Position numbers and translations under genes: made by a program
DNA from: Mucilaginibacter pineti
GTDB taxonomy: Bacteria; Bacteroidota; Bacteroidia; Sphingobacteriales; Sphingobacteriaceae
Direction of reading: 5' to 3'
Assembly (NCBI RefSeq): GCF_900101875.1
Contig: NZ_FNAI01000001.1
Coordinates: forward strand, 124,001-188,000
Length of the DNA: 64,000 nucleotides
Shown: positions 29,366 to 36,769 of the stretch, piece after piece
How the letters are laid out: each line of letters opens with the position of its first letter
How positions within the stretch are numbered: the stretch's first letter is position 1
Notes under the pieces: generated by a model
What the model was told of the DNA's origin: nothing
Seen by the model: the letters and a program-made list of their open reading frames with translations, nothing else
Database searches by the model: none

Positions 29366-29558
29366 TAAGGTTAAAGGTAAAAGGTTAAAGGCGAAAGGTG
29401 ATGTATGCGGGTATATCATCTTTTACCTTTATTGGTATGGGCGACATCAAACTAAGCTTACAATTTCCACCGCATAGGTTTCTTCTACCTTTAACCTTTC
29501 GCCTTTTACCTTTCTCCTCAAACGACCTTTAACCTTTCGCCTTTTCCCTTTCACCTTA
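29366..29558. repeat. Class III inverted word-repeat spacer after permease 11
   Basis: The words GGTTAAAGG, GGTAAAAGG and GGCGAAAGG stand in a row at 29368-29399. Their complements recur twice, at about 29487-29512 and 29525-29557. The gap between permease 11 and the ATPase (386 bp) holds this hairpin-prone repeat, module C, and about 85 bp of AT-rich leader. It is the only use of these words in the window. Confidence 0.7.
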
Positions 29559-29561
29559 AGC

Positions 29562-29668
29562 TGTATCATAACCGTACGCATCCTGTTACGTAAGCGAACA
29601 GTTTTTGTATAACTATAAGTATATAAATAATTGATAATTAATGAGTTGAAAGTTTGGTATGTTATTGA
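29562..29668 (+). promoter_or_regulatory. Regulatory module C: two 17-bp activator-like sites plus sigma-54-like promoter
   Basis: Site 1 TGTATCATAACCGTACG (29562-29578), 5-bp spacer, site 2 TGTTACGTAAGCGAACA (29584-29600). After 53 bp comes TTGGTATGTTATTGAT (from 29654). Compared with modules A and B the -24-like TTGGTATG is intact and the -12 region differs (TTGAT rather than TTTTAA). Directed at the ATPase-TolC pair, it implies that the shared components respond to the same signal as the permeases. Confidence 0.6.
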
Positions 29669-29751
29669 TACTTGATACGCCGAATTGAATTGATATTTTT
29701 AAAATAAAAATTAACCATCAATTCATTAACTAACTAATCAACAATTAACAA

Positions 29752-30429
29752 ATGTTATCACTTCAGCATATTTCGAAATACTACCAGGTAAGCGGACTTA
29801 AAAATTTTGTGCTTAATGATCTTAGTCTGGAGGTTGACCAGGGCGAGTTTATATCTATAATGGGCCCATCGGGTTCTGGTAAATCATCATTGCTAAACAT
29901 CATAGGTATGCTTGATGAACCATCAGACGGGTACCATTACTTTGTAGATCATGCCGTTCATCAGCTTAAAGAAAAACAACGCTCGGCTTTGTATAAACAA
30001 TACATTGGCTTTGTTTTTCAGGCCTATCACCTTATTGATGAGCTTACCGTTTATGAAAACATCGAAACACCGCTGATATACCAGGATTTTAAAAGCTCCG
30101 AACGTAAGGCGATGGTGGCCGATATGCTGGATAGGTTTAGCATTGTAGGTAAAAAAGACCTTTTCCCGGCGCAGCTTTCGGGCGGGCAGCAGCAGTTGGT
30201 GGGTATTGCCCGCGCGCTGATTGCCAAGCCAAGGCTATTACTGGCCGATGAGCCTACAGGTAACCTTAACTCTAAACAAGGGGAGGAGATCATGGAACTG
30301 TTTCGCAAGCTGAATAAGGAAGACGGCGTAACCATTATACAGGTAACCCACTCCGAAAAAAATGCCGAGTACGGTTCGCGCATCATTAACCTGCTCGATG
30401 GCAAAATCGAATCTTCAAAACAACTCTGA
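29752..30429 (+). CDS. ABC transporter ATP-binding protein (MacB/LolD class), shared ATPase of the array
   Basis: 225 residues, a bare nucleotide-binding domain. Walker A GPSGSGKS at 38-45, Q-loop Gln 90, signature LSGGQQQ at 142-148, Walker B LLLADE at 162-167 with catalytic Glu 167, H-loop His 200. This spacing is that of the LolD/MacB/FtsE group, which pairs with FtsX-type permeases. Position 149, normally Arg after LSGGQQQ, is Leu. No other ATPase gene lies in the window, so it probably serves all eleven permeases as a homodimer. It is followed 10 bp later by the TolC gene in the same operon. Confidence 0.95.
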   Translation: MLSLQHISKYYQVSGLKNFVLNDLSLEVDQGEFISIMGPSGSGKSSLLNIIGMLDEPSDGYHYFVDHAVHQLKEKQRSALYKQYIGFVFQAYHLIDELTVYENIETPLIYQDFKSSERKAMVADMLDRFSIVGKKDLFPAQLSGGQQQLVGIARALIAKPRLLLADEPTGNLNSKQGEEIMELFRKLNKEDGVTIIQVTHSEKNAEYGSRIINLLDGKIESSKQL

Positions 30430-30439
30430 TCATATACTA

Positions 30440-31879
30440 ATGCGATACTTTAAATTTATATTTCTAAGCCTGGTTGCACTATCAGCAGTAAACGTGCAGG
30501 CACAGGCCCAAACAGATTCGGTAATTACCATCAGGCAATGCATTGATATTGCCATAAAAAACAACCTCGATGTACAAAAGAGCGAGTTGGAAATGGCACG
30601 ACTTAACATTGGCTACAAACAAGCCAAAGAATACCTGCTGCCAAGCATAAACGGACAGGTAGACCACGGTATAAACAACGGGCGTAACATTAACCCATTT
30701 ACCAATAGTTACGTAACACAATCGCTTACTTATGGTAACTACAGCCTTAATGGTAGCCTCACCCTGTTTAGCGGTTTAACCAATTTAAATAACATAAAAC
30801 AGGCTTCGCTGGCATACCAGGCCGGCAAAATGGATTTTCAGCAGGCTAAGGATCAGGTAACCATTAACGTGATAACCGCTTATTTGCAGGTTTTAGATAA
30901 TACCGAGTTACTGGGCCAGGTTATCAACCAGCTGGATGTTTCAAAAAAGCAGGTAGAGCGGTTACAGATCCTGGAGCAGCAAGGCGCCAACAAGCTCCCG
31001 TCAGATCTTTACGACCTTAAAGGTACCTATGGCGATAATCAGCTGAATTTGGTGACAACGAGGAATACCTTAGAGGTTTCAAAGTTAACCCTCATGCAAA
31101 TACTTAATATTCCGTACAACAAAAATATTAAACTGGAGCCATTGAGTGTGCAGGATGTATCAAAACAAACCGATGCCAATTCCGAGCAAATCTACGCTAC
31201 CGCTTTGCAGCAGCTGGCTTATATAAAAGCTGCCGAGTTAAGGAGCCAAAGCGCCGAAAAGGGTGTTAAGGTAGCCAAAGGAAATCTGCTGCCTACGCTA
31301 TCATTAAACGGCGGCATATTTACAAATTACTCAAGCGCGGCACAAAAGTCTGTTTTTGTTGATTCAACTACGGTAAATACCGGCAGTTTTGTGAACGGGC
31401 CAGGAGGGGTTAAGCAACCTGTTATGGAAACGCAGGCAAACTTTGCCAATAAAAGCATTGGCTATTATGATCAGTTTAAAAATAACTATAGCACGCAGGT
31501 TGGGTTAACATTGCGTATCCCCATCTTAAATTACTTCCAAAACCACAACAAGGTAGCCTTAGCAAAAATTAACCTGCAGGAAGCCAGGTATGTAGAAAAT
31601 AATACTAAAATTGTTTTAAAACAAAGTGTTGAACAGGCCTATCTGAACATGACATCGGCTTATGAAAGGTACACCGTACTTAACGACCAGGTGAAAGCCT
31701 ATGCCGAATCATTCAGAACTGCCGAGATCCGTTTTAACGCTGGTGTACTTACATCTGTAGATTTTGTACTGGCTAAAAATAACCTCGACAGGGCAAAGAT
31801 CAACATGATTAATGCAAGGTATGATTGCTACATCTTTAACAAAATATTAGATTACTACCAGGGCAAGTTAGTGCTCTAA
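30440..31879 (+). CDS. TolC-family outer membrane channel protein
   Basis: 479 residues from the ATG at 30440. An upstream in-frame start would overlap the ATPase gene and lacks a signal peptide, whereas this start gives one (MRYFKFIFLSLVALS..., cut near AQA). Two OEP repeats are visible: an alternation of long amphipathic helices rich in Gln/Asn/Ala with short beta segments, including the pair LNGSLTLFSGL and VGLTLRIPI. It would form the trimeric outer-membrane exit duct. TolC normally docks to a periplasmic adaptor, but none is encoded in the window; either it lies outside or the large permease lobes reach the channel themselves. Confidence 0.9.
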   Translation: MRYFKFIFLSLVALSAVNVQAQAQTDSVITIRQCIDIAIKNNLDVQKSELEMARLNIGYKQAKEYLLPSINGQVDHGINNGRNINPFTNSYVTQSLTYGNYSLNGSLTLFSGLTNLNNIKQASLAYQAGKMDFQQAKDQVTINVITAYLQVLDNTELLGQVINQLDVSKKQVERLQILEQQGANKLPSDLYDLKGTYGDNQLNLVTTRNTLEVSKLTLMQILNIPYNKNIKLEPLSVQDVSKQTDANSEQIYATALQQLAYIKAAELRSQSAEKGVKVAKGNLLPTLSLNGGIFTNYSSAAQKSVFVDSTTVNTGSFVNGPGGVKQPVMETQANFANKSIGYYDQFKNNYSTQVGLTLRIPILNYFQNHNKVALAKINLQEARYVENNTKIVLKQSVEQAYLNMTSAYERYTVLNDQVKAYAESFRTAEIRFNAGVLTSVDFVLAKNNLDRAKINMINARYDCYIFNKILDYYQGKLVL

Positions 31880-31941
31880 AAAATTTGGGAAAGATTTATA
31901 ATTTATAAAATTTTTATACATTTATTCCAGATTATATGTCG

Positions 31942-31994
31942 ATATCTGGCTCATAATCAGTTAGCTTAATGCTTCAGGGTTATGAGCCGGATAT
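31942..31994 (+). terminator. Hairpin after the TolC gene, probable terminator
   Basis: Arms ATATCTGGCTCATAA and TTATGAGCCGGATAT (one T-G pair in 15) with a 23-nt loop, about 60 bp past the stop. No long T-tract follows. A second small inverted repeat, TAAGTAA-N8-TTACTTA (32011-32032), lies between it and the next gene and could be an operator for that gene. Confidence 0.45.
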
Positions 31995-32078
31995 TTCTAA
32001 TTTAGGATGTTAAGTAAATATTTGCTTACTTAGCGTTTTAAATCCACTACACAATTACCTACTAAACTCACACCTAAA

Positions 32079-32684
32079 ATGAGAAAAACCATTATTTTAA
32101 CATTATCAATTTGCCTGTTTAGCATAGGCATAGCATCGGCGCAGGTTATACCAAATTTTGCATTTGGTATTAAAGGCGGCTTAAACTATTCAACCTTTCC
32201 ATCAAACGGCGTATTTAACAATAATAACAAGGCTGGCTATTTAGCGGGTGCCTGGGCAAGGTTTGGCGGTTTAGGCCTTATCTTTCAGCCAGAGCTTTAT
32301 GTTACCGGTAAAAATATCGACATTAAGGATAACGGCGATGGCGTAAACAAAGCAAAATTCACCAGTATTGATCTGCCTTTATTAGTTGGCGGTAAAGTTG
32401 GTGCTTTAGGCTTGGCCGGAAGATTTTACGGTGGTCCGGTTTTGTCGTTTGCTGTAAATAAAGACCAAAGTATAAGCGGTGCTACTTCGCAGGCTACAAG
32501 GTTAAACTACAAAGATGCAAACTACGCGTTGCAGGTAGGTGCCGGTGTTGATATCAGCAGCTTTTCTGTTGATTTAAGATACGAAGGCGGTCTTAATAAA
32601 ATAGGATACGGTCCGCAGGAAAATTCACATACCCGTGTAAGTGTATTTAGTCTTGCCCTTGCCTACAAATTGTTTTCATTGTAA
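32079..32684 (+). CDS. Outer membrane beta-barrel protein (PorT-like family)
   Basis: 201 residues. A signal peptide (cut near ASA/QV at about residue 22) is followed by FGIKGGLNYS, the typical first strand of PorT/OMP_b-brl_2 proteins. Alternating hydrophobic strands end in a C-terminal LALAYKLFSL strand as needed for outer-membrane insertion. The size fits an eight-strand barrel. It lies 200 bp after the TolC gene behind a hairpin, so it is probably a separate unit. No specific ligand can be assigned. Confidence 0.8.
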   Translation: MRKTIILTLSICLFSIGIASAQVIPNFAFGIKGGLNYSTFPSNGVFNNNNKAGYLAGAWARFGGLGLIFQPELYVTGKNIDIKDNGDGVNKAKFTSIDLPLLVGGKVGALGLAGRFYGGPVLSFAVNKDQSISGATSQATRLNYKDANYALQVGAGVDISSFSVDLRYEGGLNKIGYGPQENSHTRVSVFSLALAYKLFSL

Positions 32685-32695
32685 AAACTTTACAT

Positions 32696-32738
32696 AAACA
32701 AAAAAGCCATCTTGATTTTCAGGGGGGCTTTTTTGTTT
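32696..32738. terminator. Bidirectional terminator between convergent genes
   Basis: Perfect 13-bp arms AAACAAAAAAGCC and GGCTTTTTTGTTT, with an A-tract on one side and a T-tract on the other, so it can work for both the barrel gene and the HD gene. The core is similar to the terminator at 33414-33464. Confidence 0.85.
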
Positions 32739-32765
32739 GTAGATATCTCTAAGAATACACCTCTT

Positions 32766-33371
32766 TTAATCTGTATCAGTTCCTTTTTGCAAAATGCCCT
32801 CTTCTACACTGTTATCAATCAACTTTTTAGCGTAATTCCACAATACTTGTGATCCTTCCTTAATGATGCTCTTCTTTTCTACTACCTTTTCATAGGGTAC
32901 GTTAAATTCTTTCCAGGTGCCTCCGTTATTTGATCTGTTTTGAAGCAAGGGCTCAAACCGATCCATCGCGCGGGCGAATTTAGCTTCTGCGGTTTCACCT
33001 GCTTCAAATTCCTCCCAAATTAAAATCAGTTCATCAGCTTGTTCTGATGGCAACAAGCCGAATATTCGCCTGGCTGCCGCCAATTCAGCTTCGGTATTGG
33101 TATGATTTACAGCGGTATCATATAAAAATATGTCCCCGGCATCAATCTCCACCAAATCATGGATCAACAGCATCTTTATAACCTTTAATAGATCGATTTC
33201 TTGATTGCTGTGTCCAGAAAGAACTACCGCCATTAAGGCGAGGTGCCAGCTATGCTCCGCATCATTTTCTGTACGGGTGCTGTTAAAAAGGCGTGTTTTA
33301 CGTTGTATGTATTTTAACTTATCGATTTCGTGAATGAAATCTACCTGTTTTTGAAGTTGCTCAATGTTCAT
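32766..33371 (-). CDS. HD-domain hydrolase, YfbR/5'-deoxynucleotidase-like
   Basis: 201 residues. The segment R-TENDAEHSWHLA (His 40, His 43) and LLIHDLVEIDAGD (His 71, Asp 72, Glu 75, Asp 77) gives the HD metal site in the arrangement of the HD_3 group containing E. coli YfbR, a 5'-deoxynucleotidase. All metal ligands needed for activity appear present. A nucleotide-monophosphate phosphatase role is likely; the exact substrate is not predictable. The gene stands alone between two related terminators. Confidence 0.8.
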   Translation of the reverse strand: MNIEQLQKQVDFIHEIDKLKYIQRKTRLFNSTRTENDAEHSWHLALMAVVLSGHSNQEIDLLKVIKMLLIHDLVEIDAGDIFLYDTAVNHTNTEAELAAARRIFGLLPSEQADELILIWEEFEAGETAEAKFARAMDRFEPLLQNRSNNGGTWKEFNVPYEKVVEKKSIIKEGSQVLWNYAKKLIDNSVEEGILQKGTDTD

Positions 33372-33413
33372 ATCTCTTGCTTAAGCAATGCAAATATAGC
33401 GTATCTCCGGCGC

Positions 33414-33464
33414 TTATAAATAAGAAAGCCATCCTGAAAATCAGGGTGGCTTTCTTATTTATAA
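33414..33464 (-). terminator. Strong terminator of the 33473-34018 gene
   Basis: Two 24-bp arms (33414-33437 and 33441-33464) around a 3-nt AAA loop, with a single G-T pair; the core is AAAGCCATCCTGA/TCAGGGTGGCTTT. It begins 9 bp past the stop codon of the upstream minus-strand gene. Confidence 0.85.
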
Positions 33465-33472
33465 GAATTGCC

Positions 33473-34018
33473 TTAAAATTTAATACGACTAATCAAGCCT
33501 TTCAATTTTAGCTGTTTTATCAATTTATCAAGTTTACGCTCGTGTTTGCCGCCGGCATCCAGGGCATCAAATACCAGGCCTGCCGTTACAGCATATACTG
33601 CGTGGTGGAAACCGTCAATAGCTATTGCCTTTGGCTCTTCTTCGGTTATAGGTGGTGCCGCGTTAAATTTTGGCAGCATAACCATGCTGGTACCCCAAAC
33701 AGCTCCAAAATGAAGTAAGGTGGCCGGTAAGCCTTTTAATCCCGTTAATGATATCAATCCCCGCGAAATTCCCCAAACTGTGCCATAGGCCCAGTGAATC
33801 TCTTGCGATAGTTTGGGTTTTTCCTCTTTTGAGGCAGGTTTAAATCCCGCAGCTTCGCCCGCTACTTTCAGTGTGGCCTCGCTTGGCTCGCGTTTGGTTA
33901 TTTTCATTTCTATTATTTGCGATAGCGTCATGGCTGCCGTGGCAGCCAGTCCCGCCAGCAGGCCTTTTCCTATTGCACCGCCAAGTGCGCCCAGGGCATT
34001 GTTTTCATGTAGTTTCAT
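33473..34018 (-). CDS. Small membrane-associated protein of unknown function
   Basis: 181 residues with Gly/Ala-rich hydrophobic segments at about 9-33 (LGALGGAIGKGLLAGLAATA), 88-112 and 137-155, probably three or four membrane passes, and a charged C-terminal tail rich in Lys/Leu. No family is recognised. It is divergent from the DUF4126 gene, with 116 bp between them. The antisense strand of that gap holds TAAATTTC, one base from the -7 motif, at a suitable distance for this gene. Confidence 0.65.
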   Translation of the reverse strand: MKLHENNALGALGGAIGKGLLAGLAATAAMTLSQIIEMKITKREPSEATLKVAGEAAGFKPASKEEKPKLSQEIHWAYGTVWGISRGLISLTGLKGLPATLLHFGAVWGTSMVMLPKFNAAPPITEEEPKAIAIDGFHHAVYAVTAGLVFDALDAGGKHERKLDKLIKQLKLKGLISRIKF

Positions 34019-34134
34019 AGTGTTGGTGTTTGTTACTATTTATAACAATGAAATTTACCTATTGATTTATATTTTTTAATCAGAACATAAATACAGTTGC
34101 CATGGTTGTATTATTACTTATTTAATACAATATT

Positions 34135-34620
34135 ATGCAGTTGAAAATATCAAAGCCTTTTTGGCAGGTTATAGGTTTAGGCACACTTGCGGGTATGCGT
34201 ACTACGTCGGCACCGCTAATTGCCTGTCATATATTGAGTAACCATCAATCAAAACGGCTGGCAAAATCGCCATTACGGTTCATGCAATCAAAAAATGTGG
34301 CGGTGGCTTTTAAAGTTTTAGCCCTGGGCGAAATTGTTGGCGATAAATTACCATCCACACCTAACCGTATCAAAGCATCGTCGCTTGCGGCCCGGATACT
34401 TTCTGGCGCGCTTGCCGGGGCAAGTATTTATAAGGCAACGGGCGGTAAGGCACCAATGGGAGCGTTGATAGGCGGTGCAGCTGCTTTCGCATCAACATTT
34501 GGCAGTTATTTTTTACGCAAAAGCGTAGTTAAAACCAGTCATATTGTCGACCCTATAATTGGTGCCATTGAAGATGCGCTGGTAATAGGCTGCGGCACAA
34601 GCCTCATTCAATTATCCTGA
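34135..34620 (+). CDS. DUF4126-domain membrane protein
   Basis: 161 residues. LGTLAGMRTTSAP near the N-terminus and the LGEIVGDKLPSTPNRI motif are the marks of the DUF4126 family, whose members are small polytopic inner-membrane proteins of unknown role. Hydrophobic stretches lie around 8-27, 55-70, 85-125 and 135-155. It converges with the mechanosensitive channel gene and overlaps its end by 13 bp. Confidence 0.75.
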   Translation: MQLKISKPFWQVIGLGTLAGMRTTSAPLIACHILSNHQSKRLAKSPLRFMQSKNVAVAFKVLALGEIVGDKLPSTPNRIKASSLAARILSGALAGASIYKATGGKAPMGALIGGAAAFASTFGSYFLRKSVVKTSHIVDPIIGAIEDALVIGCGTSLIQLS

Positions 34621-35732
34621 CCTTGTACTTTAGGCTGCAGGTATTTTTCCAAGTTGCCAATATCGTTGCGGATACGCGGTAAACTATCAGGAAAGTTTTG
34701 CTGAACGTAAGTAACCAGGTTCTCGCGGATGTAACAACGCAGGTCAAAGGCTTCAGATGAATTGCGGGCGCTCATGAGCACACGCACCTCAATGTTATTT
34801 TCCTTGGTATCGGTTACCTGTACCACTTTAACTTTTTTATCCCACAGGGGCGTTAAGTTAATCAACCTGTCAAACTCCGTACGCAGTTCTTCCAGCGGAA
34901 CGGAATAATCAAGGTACAGGAATACAGTTCCCAGGATCTCAGATGAGGTACGCGTCCAGTTTTGGAAAGGTTTGGTAATGAAATAGTTTATAGGGAGTAT
35001 AAGCCTGCGCTTATCCCATATATTAAGCACCACATAGGTTAGGGTAATTTCTTCAACGCGTCCCCATTCGCCCTCCACCACCAGCACATCATCAATACGG
35101 ATGGGTTGCGTAAACGCTATCTGAAAACCGGCAAGCAGGTTCCCCAATGAGGTTTGTGCCGCGAAACCTACTATAATACCACCAATACCAACACCGGTTA
35201 ATAAGCCCGTACCAATTTTACGCATGCTCTCAAAACTGAGCAGTACAATGGCTATGGTTACAAATACAATAAGCACCACCAAAATTTTGCGGATAAACTG
35301 GATTTGCGTACGCACTTTACGCTCGGTAAGGTTATCGGCTTTGCTGAGATCATAGGCATGGTAAACATAATCTTCCAGCACACGGATGGCACGCACCAGG
35401 ATGCCCGCAAAGGAAATAGTAAGGCAAATTTCAATGGCTTTATCAAGTGGGGTAATGTAAATTTTATCCATCCGCATCAGCGGGATAAACAGGTTGAGCA
35501 GGAACAGCGGGATAAAATAGGTGATGGCCGTACCCAGGTTTACAATTATTGATTTAAAAATGGAATAGGTAGTTTCTTTTTTTGCATAAAATTTAAACAA
35601 TCTGGTTACAATAAACTTTATGATAAGCCCCGCCATGATTGCAGCGAGGGCTATTATCAGATTCCATACAATGGCCGGGATACGCTGTGAAAATTCAAGT
35701 AAGTCGGCAGGCAACCTGTTTTCAATATTCAT
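34608..35732 (-). CDS. Mechanosensitive ion channel, MscS family
   Basis: 374 residues from the ATG at 35732 (a GTG seven codons upstream is possible but less likely). About four membrane helices are followed by the pore-lining segment GTGLLTGVGIGGIIVGFAAQ and the conserved TSLGNLLAGFQIAFTQPIRI, then a cytoplasmic beta/alpha-beta domain. These define MscS: a channel that opens on membrane tension to release osmolytes after hypo-osmotic shock. Compared with E. coli MscS (286 residues) it carries extra N-terminal helices. Divergent from the TetR gene. Confidence 0.9.
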   Translation of the reverse strand: MNIENRLPADLLEFSQRIPAIVWNLIIALAAIMAGLIIKFIVTRLFKFYAKKETTYSIFKSIIVNLGTAITYFIPLFLLNLFIPLMRMDKIYITPLDKAIEICLTISFAGILVRAIRVLEDYVYHAYDLSKADNLTERKVRTQIQFIRKILVVLIVFVTIAIVLLSFESMRKIGTGLLTGVGIGGIIVGFAAQTSLGNLLAGFQIAFTQPIRIDDVLVVEGEWGRVEEITLTYVVLNIWDKRRLILPINYFITKPFQNWTRTSSEILGTVFLYLDYSVPLEELRTEFDRLINLTPLWDKKVKVVQVTDTKENNIEVRVLMSARNSSEAFDLRCYIRENLVTYVQQNFPDSLPRIRNDIGNLEKYLQPKVQGQDN

Positions 35733-35914
35733 AGTATATATGTTTGTTAACACCTACATAAATACTATGAATGTAAAATTGTTTTAGCAAAGGGCAACGA
35801 AGCAGGTGTTGATACACGTATTTGTAGAATTTTTGATAGTTTTGTTAAAAAAGTCAGGAATTTAGGGCCGACTGTTTATTTGTTTACCTAATTTTATATA
35901 ATTATATAGCAAAA

Positions 35915-36532
35915 ATGGCTGCAGGTAATGACCATCAGGATATAAAAAGAGAGAAGATCTTAGAAGCTTCGCACCAGCGTTTTTTACATTATGGCTATTC
36001 AAAAACCACAATGAATGAAATTGCCGGCGACCTTTCTATGTCTAAAGCTTTGCTGTATTATTACTTTCCCGATAAAAGCCAGCTTTATATGGCCGTAATG
36101 CGTAAGCTGGCCAATGATTACCTTAAACTGTTGGAAGATAATATTGATACCTTTGGCGATTTAAAGCAAGCCTTTGTTTTTCAGATAAATACCCATCATG
36201 ATTTTATAGTGAACAACTATAATTTCTTCGACTTTTTTAGGCTGAACGAGCAAAACCTGCCAGATATGATCTGGGAAATTGTAGGAATGGTACACGCTGC
36301 CGAATTGAATTTGCTAAGCCGGGCCATTACCACCGAAATTGGCAGGGGCACCATAAAGCCTATAGAAAACCCCGAAGAAGTTGTTGACCTGCTGCTGGAT
36401 GCCCTGCATGGCATACGGGTAGGGGCCATATCACAAAAAAAGACCAGCTTCCCCCGCAAAGAGCATCTGGACGAGATTCACGCCAAAAAATTACTGCTGA
36501 TAGACATATTTATTAAAGGCTTAATGTATTAA
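35915..36532 (+). CDS. TetR/AcrR-family transcriptional regulator
   Basis: 205 residues. An N-terminal helix-turn-helix at about 12-58 shows the family pattern (EKILEASHQRFLHYGYSKTT, EIAGDLSMSKALLYYYFPDK), followed by an all-helical ligand domain. There is no adjacent efflux pump; the nearest divergent gene is the MscS channel, which might be its target. The ligand cannot be predicted. Confidence 0.88.
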   Translation: MAAGNDHQDIKREKILEASHQRFLHYGYSKTTMNEIAGDLSMSKALLYYYFPDKSQLYMAVMRKLANDYLKLLEDNIDTFGDLKQAFVFQINTHHDFIVNNYNFFDFFRLNEQNLPDMIWEIVGMVHAAELNLLSRAITTEIGRGTIKPIENPEEVVDLLLDALHGIRVGAISQKKTSFPRKEHLDEIHAKKLLLIDIFIKGLMY

Positions 36533-36620
36533 AAAATACAATCGATTAAGTTCCTTTTTTGCCAATGTCAATACCCCGTCACAATGCTGGCGTTAGTAAA
36601 TCTGTACTGAAATTTATAGA

Positions 36621-36628
36621 TACCTTTG
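36621..36628 (+). promoter_or_regulatory. Bacteroidota-type -7 promoter element TACCTTTG
   Basis: A full match to TAnnTTTG, the -7 element used by the Bacteroidota primary sigma factor. The -33 TTTG element is only weakly matched (TTAG near 36593). There is no ORF downstream, which points to a non-coding transcript. Confidence 0.45.
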
Positions 36629-36634
36629 TTTAAA

Positions 36635-36757
36635 CATTAATTAATAGGGCCTTGCAAAGTTGTCCTGTTGTTATGTTTTATACTTCCTATTTCAATAAGA
36701 GGTGATTGTTTTAGAGTGATTTAGCGGGATGAAGATTTATTTTCATCCCGCTTTTTT
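36635..36757 (+). ncRNA. Candidate small RNA of about 120 nt, family unknown
   Basis: It is bounded by TACCTTTG (start expected near 36635) and the terminator at 36723-36757. It has no ORF and is not recognisable as tmRNA, RNase P RNA or SRP RNA; the conserved SRP GGAAG/GNRA core is absent. A Bacteroidota 6S-like RNA was considered but the length seems short. Support is positional only. Confidence 0.35.
36723..36757 (+). terminator. Rho-independent terminator without an upstream gene
   Basis: Perfect 11-bp arms AGCGGGATGAA and TTCATCCCGCT with an 8-nt loop, followed by TTTTTG. It lies 190 bp past the TetR stop, too far to be an obvious end for that gene. This is the main reason to suspect an independent short transcript. 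Confidence 0.8.
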
Positions 36758-36769
36758 GTGCTTACAACT

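Noticed and set aside
35754..35914. Palindromic TetR operator between the MscS and TetR genes
   Set aside because: The gap holds AT-rich partial palindromes (AATTATATAATTATAT) but nothing long or symmetric enough to stand out from the base composition.
36635..36757. tmRNA, SRP RNA or RNase P RNA as identity of the candidate transcript
   Set aside because: None of their conserved cores (tRNA-like ends, GGAAG/GNRA SRP loop, P4 helix) is visible and the length does not fit tmRNA or RNase P RNA.
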